Positions 1-7,984 of a stretch of 43,917 bases of DNA are shown piece after piece; within the stretch, counting starts at the first letter, position 1; every line of letters begins with the position of its first letter. Origin of the DNA: Alphaproteobacteria bacterium. Lineage in GTDB: Bacteria > Pseudomonadota > Alphaproteobacteria > Micropepsales > Micropepsaceae. The notes under the pieces are model-generated. The model was not told the origin of the DNA. It saw nothing but the letters and a program-made list of their open reading frames with translations, and ran no database searches. The stretch is from the NCBI GenBank assembly GCA_028871795.1, contig JAGWMG010000017.1:1-43917 (forward strand), in the 5' to 3' direction. The position numbers were made by a program, and so were the translations under genes.

Positions 1-119
1 CTTGGCTCAATCGGTGCCGCAGGCTGGCCAAGGACTTCGAGGCTACCATCGAAAGCGCCGTCGCCTGGGTCTTCATCGCCCACATCCGAAATCTTACACG
101 CCGTCTCGCAAGGGCTTGA
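1..119 (+). pseudogene. IS5-family transposase, C-terminal remnant
   Basis: Reading from base 3 the plus strand encodes 38 residues ending at TGA 117-119. They begin WLNRCRRLAKDFEATIESA and end with a run like HIRNLTRRLARA. This is the characteristic C-terminus of IS5-superfamily DDE transposases, whose last residues follow the catalytic Glu helix. The rest lies outside the window, so I cannot tell whether the element is intact. About 20 bases after the stop, at 138-149, lies a short palindromic stretch (gagtcagactct) that looks like the terminal inverted repeat. The neighbouring minus-strand gene loses its expected frame at the same place, so the IS end is probably near base 150. Family assignment is by recall of the motif. 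Confidence 0.72.
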
Positions 120-140
120 TCCGATGCACAGCTTTTTGAG

Positions 141-497
141 TCAGACTCTGAGCCTGCACGCTAAGCTGAGAGATTTTCGGACAAGGGGCACCACCTTCCT
201 TGCGCCAACCTGGATTGGTTCAGACAGATCGACTTGCGGGCCTTGACCAAACCCCACGAAGCCTTTGGGCGGATCAATGTTATCCGGGAGATAGGCCATT
301 GGCGGCCAACTCATCGGACCAAAGGTCGGGTGTTGATTGACAATCGCAGTCCATTTCAGACGCCTTAAGGCGGTGTGTATGCGCCATAATTCGACCAGTT
401 GCGGGTGTATCTCGTCGCGAATAGTCCGCACGTCCTCCGGCTTTCTAGAATTACCTGAAGACCGAAGTGATCCAGACCAAACGAGACGGAATCTCAT
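141..497 (-). pseudogene. conserved hypothetical gene truncated at its 3' end by the IS
   Basis: The start is ATG at 495-497, preceded by a good ribosome site (ggtggag, 6-7 bases upstream). The protein begins MRFRLVWSGSLRSSGNSRKP, followed by an EIHPQL/LWRIH segment and a late VPLVRKSLSLAC segment. I recognise this as a family of uncharacterised proteins of roughly 200 or more residues often found near mobile DNA. In full-length members the RKS-L-L-C segment is followed by a further conserved C-terminal part. Here the frame instead runs into the presumed IS terminal repeat and stops at 141-143, leaving about 118 residues. I infer disruption by the IS5-like element at the window edge. No function can be assigned. 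Confidence 0.55.
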
Positions 498-639
498 AAT
501 CTCCACCGGACACGAGAGATTGCGCATAAAATAGCGCGAGCCCGGATCACATGGCGGACTCACGGTCTACCCCCAATATTACCCCTCGCAACTGGGAACG
601 TGAAGTATAATATCGCCTTTTGGCTTGGTCGCCGTGTAT

Positions 640-654
640 GTTCCTGTTATGTTC
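640..654 (+). promoter_or_regulatory. LexA (SOS) box upstream of the Y-family polymerase
   Basis: The bases read GTTC-CTGTTAT-GTTC, an exact GTTC-N7-GTTC direct repeat. This is the known alphaproteobacterial LexA operator. It sits 5 bases before ATG 660 and 35 bases before ATG 690 of the polymerase gene, where repressor would block transcription start. Confidence 0.85.
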
Positions 655-659
655 TATTC

Positions 660-1958
660 ATGGATGGGAGCGCTCTGCAAGCCTCTACGATGTTCCGTGG
701 ACGGGATGCGGCCTGTTTGCGTTGGCTGTTCCTCGATCTGAACAGTTATTTTGCCAGCGTCGAGCAGCAGGAAAATCCGAAGCTGCGCGGGCGGCCGATT
801 ATCGTGACACCTGTTGCCTCTGAGGGCACTTGCGCCATTGCGGCGAGCTATGAGGCCAAGGCCTTTGGCATCCGCACCGGCACGCCGGTTTACGAAGCCC
901 GGCGGCTTTGCCCAGGACTCAAAACTGTCAATGCGCGGCACGACGTTTATGTCGAATACCATCATCGCATCGTGGACGAGATCGAGCGCCATCTGCATGT
1001 CACCAAGGTGGAATCCATCGACGAAGTGGCCTGCGAGCTGCTGGGCGCCGAGCGTCGCACGGAGAATGCCATCGCGCTCGCCCGCGAAGTGCAGCAGGGC
1101 ATCCTGAAGCACGTCGGCGAATGTCTACGCTCCTCGGTGGGGCTGGGCCCCAGCGTTCTTCTTGCCAAAACGGCGAGCGACATGAAAAAGCCCGCGGGCC
1201 TCACTGTGCTGGGGGCAGACCAGCTCCCCGGGGCGATCCTGGGCCTCGACCTCGGCGATCTGGCCGGCATCGGCCGCAACATGGAGCGCCGTTTGAAGGT
1301 CGCCGGCGTACCTGATATCGCAACCCTGTGGGCGTTGACGCCTTCGCGGGCGCGCGCCATCTGGGGCTCCATCGGCGGCGAACGGCTCTGGTATGCACTG
1401 CACGGCATCGATCCGCCGGAGATCGAAACGCATCGTCAGTCAATCGGCCATAGCCACGTGCTGGGGCCGGCCTTGCGCAATCGCGCCGCCGCCTATCGTG
1501 TGGCGCGACGTCTGTTGGCGCGGGCGTCGAGTCGCTTGCGCCGTGCCGAACACAAGACGGGCAAGCTGGCACTGTGGCTGCGCGTGGAAGGCGAGGGAGC
1601 GCGCGAAAGCGCCGCGCGCTTTCCCCATACGGCCGACACATTCTCCTTGCTCGGCGTGCTCGATCATTTATGGAATGACGTTGTGCGGCCGGTGGAAATC
1701 TTGCCGGTCAAGCATGTCGGCATCACCTTACTGGATCTCATCCCCGCAACATGCATCGCCCCGGATTTGTTTGGCTGGACTCCCGACGTGGACGAGCGGC
1801 CGGAGCGGCTTCGTTTGTCGTTGGCGATCGACCACCTCAACCAGCGCTACGGTTGTGACACGGTCTCGATCGGTGCGACGCCTGCGGGTCTGCCCGCCTA
1901 TATGGGCGCGAAGGTGGCGTTCAACCGTATTCCGGAGCGCAAGGATTTCGCGGGCTAA
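660..1958 (+). CDS. Y-family translesion DNA polymerase (DinB-like)
   Basis: This encodes an error-prone translesion DNA polymerase of about 432 residues. The first catalytic segment FLDLNSYFASVEQQ lies near residues 23-36 (Asp metal ligand, Tyr-Phe steric-gate pair). The SIDE motif gives the catalytic Asp121-Glu122. A GLGPSVLLAKTASDMKKPAG segment matches the palm/thumb signature of Pol IV, and a little-finger region follows. The FLDLNSYFASVEQQ form marks a DinB subgroup distinct from the HVDMDAFYASV form seen as a fragment at 34296. The reading frame is open back to a GTG at 600, but the LexA box at 640-654 lies within that stretch. The real start is therefore ATG 660 or ATG 690; neither has a clear ribosome site, and homology starts only at residue 21. 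Expression should be DNA-damage induced. Confidence 0.88.
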   Translation: MDGSALQASTMFRGRDAACLRWLFLDLNSYFASVEQQENPKLRGRPIIVTPVASEGTCAIAASYEAKAFGIRTGTPVYEARRLCPGLKTVNARHDVYVEYHHRIVDEIERHLHVTKVESIDEVACELLGAERRTENAIALAREVQQGILKHVGECLRSSVGLGPSVLLAKTASDMKKPAGLTVLGADQLPGAILGLDLGDLAGIGRNMERRLKVAGVPDIATLWALTPSRARAIWGSIGGERLWYALHGIDPPEIETHRQSIGHSHVLGPALRNRAAAYRVARRLLARASSRLRRAEHKTGKLALWLRVEGEGARESAARFPHTADTFSLLGVLDHLWNDVVRPVEILPVKHVGITLLDLIPATCIAPDLFGWTPDVDERPERLRLSLAIDHLNQRYGCDTVSIGATPAGLPAYMGAKVAFNRIPERKDFAG

Positions 1959-2029
1959 AGGTATTAACCATGCCGCCCTCGACTTAGCGCGATGGCGCTC
2001 TACAATCGCCGCTCCGGTCGGGGGAAACA

Positions 2030-3337
2030 ATGGATCGGCGTTGGGGCGGTCTCTTCGGATGGTTCATGGGCGTGGCGGCGGTGCTGTTGGCATCGGCAAC
2101 CATCGCCTACGCCACCGCGTTTTTCCTGGCGGCGCACGATCACGGCGCGCAGGTGTCGAAGACTGCGCCGCGCCAACCGCAAGAGAAGAAAGCCGTCGTC
2201 GCGCTCGCTTTGCCGCCAGGACCGACCGACATGGCACGCGTACTCCAGCCGCCGCTCGCCTTGCAGCCCGCAGTGCGCAGCAACCGCTGGCCTCCGCCGG
2301 GCACGCAAGTTTGGCTTTCGGCGAGCTATAAGCCCGGCGACCCGCGCCTTGTCGACGTCGTTGCGGCCGGCGACGTGATGATGGGCTCGACCGATTTGGG
2401 CCTCAATCCGGAGGTGAGACCGGGCGTGGACGCGACCGCGTTGATCGGCGGCGATCTGGCCGCCATTTTCAAGCGCGCCGACATCGCCTTCGTCAATCTC
2501 GAAGGGCCGCTGTACGACGGGCCGAACCCGCCGGCGAAAAATTGCACGAGCTGCTACTCCTTTCATAGTCCCACTTATTATGCGGGCGTGCTCGCCAGTC
2601 TCGGCATCGATGCGGTCAGTCTCGCCAACAACCATAGCGGCGATTACGGCGAAATCGGCCGCGACTCCACCATGGCGACCTTGCGCGCGCACGGCATCGG
2701 CTTCGGCGGACTCGATCGCGACGGTGCGCGCGCCGCGACGCTGCTGCTTCCGGGCGGGCGCAAGATCGCCTTCGCGGCTTTCGCGCCCAACGATGGCACA
2801 CTCGATCTGAATAACATTCCCGCGGCGGAAAAGCTGATCCGCGCGTGCAAGAAGACGCACGATCTGGTCATCGTGTCGTTCCACGGCGGCGCGGAAGGCT
2901 GGGACCATGTCCACATCGTCAGGGGCGACGAGAGTTTCGACGGCGAAGACCGCGGCGACGTCGTGCGCTTCGCCCACGCCGCCATCGATGCGGGGGCCGA
3001 TCTCGTAGTCGGGCAGGGACCGCATGTGCCGCGCGCCGTGGAATTCTACCGCAGCCACCTGATCGCCTACAGCCTCGGCAATTTCTGGACCTATACGGGC
3101 GTGACCAGCTACGCCGTATACGGGTTAGGGCCCGTACTGGAAACTTGGCTGGCGCCCGACGGCACCGTCGCCGGGTTCAGCATCCACTCGACGCGCCAAG
3201 CCGGGCTGGGTGTGCCGCATCTCGATCCGGCGGACGAAGCGGCGCGGTATGTCTTCTATCTGACCAACACCGATTTTCCGCAGACAAGCGCGCGCATTGA
3301 AGACACGCAAGGCCGCATAACCGCCTCGAACAAGTAG
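2030..3337 (+). CDS. CapA-family protein (PGA_cap metallophosphoesterase fold)
   Basis: The 435-residue protein has an N-terminal membrane anchor (about residues 10-35, GWFMGVAAVLLASATIAYA) and a CapA-like domain from about residue 105. Visible family motifs are AAGDVMMG, NLEGPLYDG, LANNHSGDYG, SFHGG, GQGPHVPR and AYSLGNF, which form the metal-binding core in this metallophosphatase-like fold. The founding member acts in poly-gamma-glutamate capsule synthesis, but most relatives have no proven substrate, so an envelope-polymer role is inference. A purine-rich ribosome site (gggggaaac) lies just before ATG 2030. The gene is followed on the same strand by DUF885 and polysaccharide deacetylase genes, which may form a loose envelope or hydrolase group. 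Confidence 0.8.
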   Translation: MDRRWGGLFGWFMGVAAVLLASATIAYATAFFLAAHDHGAQVSKTAPRQPQEKKAVVALALPPGPTDMARVLQPPLALQPAVRSNRWPPPGTQVWLSASYKPGDPRLVDVVAAGDVMMGSTDLGLNPEVRPGVDATALIGGDLAAIFKRADIAFVNLEGPLYDGPNPPAKNCTSCYSFHSPTYYAGVLASLGIDAVSLANNHSGDYGEIGRDSTMATLRAHGIGFGGLDRDGARAATLLLPGGRKIAFAAFAPNDGTLDLNNIPAAEKLIRACKKTHDLVIVSFHGGAEGWDHVHIVRGDESFDGEDRGDVVRFAHAAIDAGADLVVGQGPHVPRAVEFYRSHLIAYSLGNFWTYTGVTSYAVYGLGPVLETWLAPDGTVAGFSIHSTRQAGLGVPHLDPADEAARYVFYLTNTDFPQTSARIEDTQGRITASNK

Positions 3338-3431
3338 GTTCAGAATCAGATTCCCCCTTTTCATCGCGGGCGGAATGACTGAAGCTTGCGCCTGGGTCGT
3401 GATACGCTCTGGCCTAACGAGGGGGATTGTC

Positions 3432-5288
3432 ATGCGGTGGTTCCTGAAAGGGACGACGCTGGTCGTGGCGTTCGTTCTGTTGGGCGCGTCCTACTTCGTC
3501 TATCGGGTGGTGTGGGGCACGCCGTTCCGCTTCAACGACCTGCTGAACCGCCAAGCGATTACCGCGGCGCTGGACAGCCCGCAGACCCTTACCCAGGTCG
3601 GCGTCACCGACGGCGCCTGGTACGACCTCACCAGCGGCAAGCTCGACACCTATTCGCTGGCGGAGCGCGAGAAGATTTTTGCGCGCACGCGCGAATTCGA
3701 TGCGCAAATCGCCGCCTGGGACAAGGCGAGTCTTAACCCGCAGGAACAGCTTTCCTATGACATCGTGCGCTGGAATTATTCGCGCGTGCTGGCGGACGAG
3801 AAGTATCCCTGGCTCGGCGCAAACCGGCAGCTCTATCCCGTCAACCAGGCGTTCGGCATCCAAACGGAGCTGGCGAATTTCCTGCTGTCGACGCACCAGA
3901 TCACCAACGCCAAGCTGGCGCGCCGTTATGTGCAGCGACTGAATGCGCTTGGGCACGTCTTGGACGCCGTGCGCGGCGACATCGAGCGCCAAGCCGAAGC
4001 CGGCGTGATCGCGCCCGATTTTGTCATCGACCGTTCGATCGAGGAGATGAAGGCGCTGATCGCGCCGATCCCCGGCGAGAATCCACTGGTAACGCATCTG
4101 GCCGAAAAATCCGCCGCCATCGGCATGGACGGGGCCGAACGCGATACGCTGGTCAACAGCACCATCGCGACGATGCTCACGACCGTCTATCCCGCCTATC
4201 GCCGGCTGATCGCGGAAGAGAAACGCCTGCGCGCGCGCGCCGGCCATGACGCCGGGGTGTGGCGGCTGAAAGACGGCGGCGCCTATTACGCCGACCAGTT
4301 CAAGACGCTGACCTCGACAAACCTCACGCCCGACGAGATCCACGCCTACGGTCTGAGCGAAGTGGCGCGCATCACCGCCGAAATGGACGCCGAACTCAAA
4401 TCCGTCGGACTGACGCAAGGAACGGTGGGCGAGCGGATGGACGCGTTGATGGCCGATCCGCGCTTTCTTTATCCCAACGACGACGCCGGGCGCGCGCAAG
4501 TGCTCACCCGTTACCGGCAAATCCTCGGCCGCGTGCGCCTGATGCTGCCAAGATACTTCGCGCACATTCCCAAGACGCCGCTGGACGTACGCCGGGTGCC
4601 CGCGTTCTCCGAGAAAGGCGCTCCCGGTGCCTATTATGAGCGGCCGTCGCTGAACGGCGCGCGGCCAGGAATCTTCTTCGCGAATTTGCGCGACGTGGCG
4701 GAAACGCCGATGTGGGCGATGCCGACATTGGCGTATCACGAGGGCATTCCCGGCCATCACCTGCAGATTGCGACGGCAACGGAGATTCAAGACCTGCCAC
4801 TGCAACGGCGCATGGGTTTCATGCCGGCTTACGGCGAAGGCTGGGCGCTGTATTCCGAGCATCTGGCGAAGGACATCGGCCTGTACGACAACGATCCCTA
4901 CGGCGACCTGGGGCGGTTGCAGGCGGAGTTGTTCCGGGCGGTCAGACTGGTGGTCGACACCGGGATGCACGCGAAGCGCTGGTCGCGCGAACAGGCGATC
5001 GACTACATGCAGTCGACGACCGGCATGGCGAAGTCGGACGTGACCGCGGAGGTCGAACGCTACGTCGTCTGGCCCGGACAGGCTTGCGCCTACAAGATCG
5101 GAATGAAATCCATGCTGGATTTGCGCGCGCAGGCGCAAACCAAGCTCGGATCGAGATTCGATCTCAAGGAATTCCATACGGTGATCCTGGAGAACGGCGC
5201 GATGCCATTATGGCTGCTGAAAGAGAACATCGACCGCTGGCTTGCGCAAAAAGGTAACGTTTCCACGATGTCCCGTAGGGTTAACTAG
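3432..5288 (+). CDS. DUF885 family protein, putative zinc peptidase, membrane-anchored
   Basis: The 618-residue protein begins with a single hydrophobic segment (about residues 8-28) that should anchor or export it. The DUF885 hallmark YHEGIPGHHLQ lies near residue 436; its HExxxHH arrangement resembles the zinc site of gluzincin metallopeptidases. Another conserved piece, YGEGWALYSEHLAKDIGLY, follows about 35 residues later and carries the likely third ligand. The reading frame opens at 3375, but the ATG at 3432 has a strong ribosome site (gaggggg) and puts the hydrophobic segment at the N-terminus, so I start there. The substrate is unknown. Enzyme class is by family resemblance. Confidence 0.85.
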   Translation: MRWFLKGTTLVVAFVLLGASYFVYRVVWGTPFRFNDLLNRQAITAALDSPQTLTQVGVTDGAWYDLTSGKLDTYSLAEREKIFARTREFDAQIAAWDKASLNPQEQLSYDIVRWNYSRVLADEKYPWLGANRQLYPVNQAFGIQTELANFLLSTHQITNAKLARRYVQRLNALGHVLDAVRGDIERQAEAGVIAPDFVIDRSIEEMKALIAPIPGENPLVTHLAEKSAAIGMDGAERDTLVNSTIATMLTTVYPAYRRLIAEEKRLRARAGHDAGVWRLKDGGAYYADQFKTLTSTNLTPDEIHAYGLSEVARITAEMDAELKSVGLTQGTVGERMDALMADPRFLYPNDDAGRAQVLTRYRQILGRVRLMLPRYFAHIPKTPLDVRRVPAFSEKGAPGAYYERPSLNGARPGIFFANLRDVAETPMWAMPTLAYHEGIPGHHLQIATATEIQDLPLQRRMGFMPAYGEGWALYSEHLAKDIGLYDNDPYGDLGRLQAELFRAVRLVVDTGMHAKRWSREQAIDYMQSTTGMAKSDVTAEVERYVVWPGQACAYKIGMKSMLDLRAQAQTKLGSRFDLKEFHTVILENGAMPLWLLKENIDRWLAQKGNVSTMSRRVN

Positions 5289-5377
5289 TGACGCAGCGGA
5301 AGATTACCTTGCCCACACGGCCAAGCTTCCCTAGACTTCGAAGGGGTTCCGAACCAGCGCGGTCAGGAATGGGGTTC

Positions 5378-6250
5378 ATGCGGTTTAGTCTAGGTGCCTA
5401 TGTGATCGCCGCGTTCGCGGCGGGCGCCGCGGCCAATGCCGGCGACGGGCCGGCGTCTGCGCCAACGCAACTCGCCTGGTTCCAAGCTCGCAGCATCTTT
5501 CATTCGGGTCTGCGCGACACGCACACCATCGCGCTGACCTTCGACGACGGTCCCAACGCCTTCACCGGCGCGGTGCTGGATGCGCTCGACGCCAACAACG
5601 TGAAGGCCACGTTCTTCATCGTCGGCCAGATGGCGAAAACCCATCCCGAAATGCTGGCGCGCGTCGCCGCCGAAGGGAATTTGCTCGCCAACCACAGCGC
5701 CAGCCATCCCGAACTGACTAGCAGCTTCGACGACGATCCCAACAAGCTGATCTACCAGCTCAAGAACGTGCACGACTTCATCGCACCGCTGATGAAACAG
5801 ACCGACACGCTTTATTTCCGCGCGCCCTACGGCTATTGGCGCTCGGCGCACGCCACCATCCTCAATGCCGATCCGGTCCTGCGCAACTATGTCGGCCCCA
5901 TCTACTGGGACATCGGCGGCGACATCTCGATGCGCGATGGCTATGTGATGAGCTCCGCCGACTGGGCCTGCTGGAAGCACAAATGGAGCGCTCAGGTCTG
6001 CGCCAAGGGCTATCTGCGCGAAATCCGCCGCGACAACGGGGGCGTGGTGCTGATGCACTGCATCCACGCTCAGTCCGGCGAGCTTGTCGCGGCCGTGGTG
6101 CCGCCGCTGGTCGAGGAAGGCTACACCTTCGTGCGTCTCGATCAGGTTCCCGACTATAAGCAGTATGAGACGCCGCAGACCGCGCCTGCCGTGGCCGATG
6201 CCGCGCCATTGCGCGATGTTCTGCGCATTGCCTCGAACAAAGTGAAGTGA
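5378..6250 (+). CDS. polysaccharide deacetylase (NodB homology, CE4), secreted
   Basis: The 290-residue protein starts with a signal peptide (MRFSLGAYVIAAFAAGAAANA). It then shows the five CE4 motifs: TFDDGP near residues 54-59 (catalytic base and metal Asp), NHSASHP (metal His pair), FRAPYGYW, IYWDIGGD, and VLMH near the end. Such enzymes remove acetyl groups from N-acetylated glycans such as chitin oligomers or peptidoglycan, or other esters. Upstream in-frame codons extend to 5288, but only ATG 5378 gives a proper signal peptide, with an AGGA ribosome site about 9 bases upstream. It lies outside the island, so its link to the chitin locus at 12-34 kb is only thematic. Confidence 0.85.
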   Translation: MRFSLGAYVIAAFAAGAAANAGDGPASAPTQLAWFQARSIFHSGLRDTHTIALTFDDGPNAFTGAVLDALDANNVKATFFIVGQMAKTHPEMLARVAAEGNLLANHSASHPELTSSFDDDPNKLIYQLKNVHDFIAPLMKQTDTLYFRAPYGYWRSAHATILNADPVLRNYVGPIYWDIGGDISMRDGYVMSSADWACWKHKWSAQVCAKGYLREIRRDNGGVVLMHCIHAQSGELVAAVVPPLVEEGYTFVRLDQVPDYKQYETPQTAPAVADAAPLRDVLRIASNKVK

Positions 6251-6302
6251 ACGGTCCGCGCGCACGGCAGGCGTGACGCAGACGGTTCCGCGGCCGACGT
6301 AA

Positions 6303-6324
6303 TGGCGGACGGGGTGGGTTCGAA
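6303..6324 (-). repeat. tRNA-Ser 3'-end remnant
   Basis: Bases 6303-6318 are identical to 7775-7790, the CCA end and acceptor/T-arm end of the intact tRNA-Ser gene. The next six (ttcgaa) match 7792-7797 after a one-base deletion. Beyond this the match fails and the T stem cannot form properly, so this is a decayed 3' fragment in the same orientation. It lies in the 262-base gap 6251-6512, where I see no gene. It may be the scar of an older integration event at the same tRNA. Confidence 0.5.
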
Positions 6325-6512
6325 GCCATCGTCTCGGGGACCTTAAGCCGCCGTCGAGCACGCTTATCGAGGTTCACAAGTGGGAAGCGCACCTGCTTAT
6401 GGCGGGTGTGTGATCGAAGCTGCTTTGTGGGTCGGATAGCGGGGCCTATATTTAGAGACGCTCTGGCGTGTGCGGTAGAGATCGATCTCGTCCGGAAATT
6501 GGGTATTCGTGA

Positions 6513-7739
6513 TTGAAGAACCAGGAACAGATTCCAAACAATCTATCGGCAGTCTCTGGAATCCTCCTCCTTCCATCGACGCGGAGGGCGAGGGATGCTC
6601 TTTATCTTGCCTTCGCTGTTTCATCCGGTGTCAGTGTGATTTTGTTCGTGATCGCGGCTGCCATCGGAATGCGTCCGCCGTATGACGTTGGCGGTTACGT
6701 CGTCGGCGAAGATTTCGTAAACACATGGATGTCAGGCCGCGCGGCGTTGACGGGCAATCCCGGACCTTGGCTTGATCCGCATGTCTATAACGCCGCCGTG
6801 CGCCACGTTTTCGGCGCCGGCTTCCCGGAACAGAACTGGTCGTATCCACCGCATATTCTGCTCTTTACGTGGGTCTTGGGTCTGCTGCCCTATGTTCCGG
6901 CCTGCGCGGCGTGGAACGTGGCCGGCTTGGCACTCTATTTCGTCGTTGTGATGAAAGGAGAACGCCGCTTCGACCGCTTGCTGTTCTTCTCCCTGGCGCC
7001 GGCCGTCGTCTCGAACGTGCTGGTCGGTCAAAATGGTTTCGTGACCGCTGCGCTGATGATCGGCGGGCTCAAACATACGGGAAAAAGGCCGATACTCGCG
7101 GGCGTCTTGTTCGGTCTGCTCACTTTGAAACCGCAGATCGGCCTCCTCGTACCGGCGATGTTGTGTGTCACCAGACAATGGCGTTGCATCTTCGCGGCTG
7201 CCACGACCACGCTCGTGCTGGTCGTATCGACCAGTGTCATTTTTGGCAACGACGTATGGGATGCCTATATCCACTTCGCCCTGCCGGCGCAAAATCACAT
7301 ATTGCAGGAGGACAAGAGTCAATTCATCGCCTACATGCCGACGGCATTTATGAATATGCGCCTCATCGGCTTGCCCCTCGGTCTGGCCTGGATCGTACAG
7401 GCATTGGTGTCAGCGGCGGCGTTAGCTGCGGTGATCTGGACGTTCCGTCAGCGGCGCGATCCGGCTCTGTCGAGTGCGCTGTTCATCACGGCTTCACTCG
7501 TTGCGACGCCCTATATGTTTCCGTACGACACGGTCATGCTGATCTGGGCAATCACCCGATTGCGCGAGCGCGCCGGCGTCAATGTGTGGGACGATGCTGT
7601 AGCGCTGGCGGCGTGGACGTTGCCTGCTGCGGCCTTCGGACTCGGTCTCGCGGGCATTCCCGTCTCAGCGCTCGTCCCGTTGGCTCTGCTGGCTCGGATC
7701 GTGTTTCGTCTTCAACAGGAAGAAAATCATCAGAAGTGA
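6513..7739 (+). CDS. GT87 / DUF2029-type integral membrane glycosyltransferase-like protein
   Basis: The 408-residue polytopic membrane protein has about nine to ten hydrophobic segments starting near residue 30. The early periplasmic loop carries GEDFVNTWMSGRAALTGNP followed by SYPPHILLF, which is the pattern of DUF2029/GT87 proteins. Those are polyprenyl-phosphate-mannose type (GT-C fold) transferases, where the Asp in the first loop is the presumed catalytic residue. The acceptor is unknown. The start is uncertain: the only codon giving the full N-terminus is TTG 6513, without a clear ribosome site. It is bracketed by the tRNA-Ser remnant at 6303 and the intact tRNA at 7775, so it could be cargo of an older insertion. 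Confidence 0.72.
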   Translation: MKNQEQIPNNLSAVSGILLLPSTRRARDALYLAFAVSSGVSVILFVIAAAIGMRPPYDVGGYVVGEDFVNTWMSGRAALTGNPGPWLDPHVYNAAVRHVFGAGFPEQNWSYPPHILLFTWVLGLLPYVPACAAWNVAGLALYFVVVMKGERRFDRLLFFSLAPAVVSNVLVGQNGFVTAALMIGGLKHTGKRPILAGVLFGLLTLKPQIGLLVPAMLCVTRQWRCIFAAATTTLVLVVSTSVIFGNDVWDAYIHFALPAQNHILQEDKSQFIAYMPTAFMNMRLIGLPLGLAWIVQALVSAAALAAVIWTFRQRRDPALSSALFITASLVATPYMFPYDTVMLIWAITRLRERAGVNVWDDAVALAAWTLPAAAFGLGLAGIPVSALVPLALLARIVFRLQQEENHQK

Positions 7740-7774
7740 TCGAAACCGCACGCATGTCCCTACGTCATTGCGAT

Positions 7775-7864
7775 TGGCGGACGGGGTGGGATTCGAACCC
7801 ACGAAACCCTTGCGGGTTTGCCGGTTTTCAAGACCGGTGCCTTCAACCGCTCGGCCACCCATCC
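7775..7864 (-). tRNA. tRNA-Ser (anticodon UGA)
   Basis: On the minus strand the sequence folds as a class II tRNA. The acceptor stem is GGATGGG paired with CCCGTCC (one G-T pair), followed by discriminator G and an encoded CCA at 7777-7775. The D region is TGGCCGAG, the anticodon stem CCGGT/ACCGG with loop CTTGAAA (anticodon TGA), then a long variable arm and a GGTTCGAATCC T arm. Ser decoding UCA/UCG is expected. The 5' half (7825-7864) is duplicated at 35393-35432, so this gene is the insertion site of the island. Its present upstream DNA (7866 onwards) belongs to the island and is AT-rich. Only a weak promoter can be suggested there, TTGGAT-N17-TGTCAT in minus orientation. Confidence 0.95.
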
Positions 7865-7865
7865 G
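7825..7865 (-). repeat. attL: 41-bp core inside tRNA-Ser
   Basis: The stretch is identical over 41 bases to 35393-35433. It runs from one base before the mature tRNA 5' end to the 3' side of the anticodon loop. Identity stops on both sides (ccgg versus agga on the left; caatt versus atgcc on the right), so the crossover lies within it, probably in the anticodon arm. Confidence 0.92.
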
Positions 7866-7957
7866 CAATTCCAATGACACCTGTAAGTTTTTATTTATCC
7901 AATGTATTATGACATAGTTCGGTTTAGTCTTCCCCGCAAGAGGCGAGTCCGAATCCG

Positions 7958-7979
7958 TTTGCGGGACAATTGCGGGACA
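7958..7979 (+). repeat. putative integrase arm-type site, left
   Basis: Three T's followed by gcgggacaattgcgggaca, itself a tandem of gcgggaca. The same 22 bases occur at 35264-35285 in the same orientation. The location, between the core and the integrase start and about 92 bases from the core, is where tyrosine integrases bind arm sites. It also covers the region just before ATG 7985, so integrase may repress its own gene. Confidence 0.6.
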
Positions 7980-7984
7980 CTCAG

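Noticed and set aside
600..659. GTG 600 as start of the Y-family polymerase
   Set aside because: A LexA operator occupies 640-654, inside that stretch, so translation must start downstream.
3414..5177. 587-codon minus-strand frame opposite the DUF885 gene
   Set aside because: Same reason: codon-shadow of a well-supported gene, with no motif or ribosome site.
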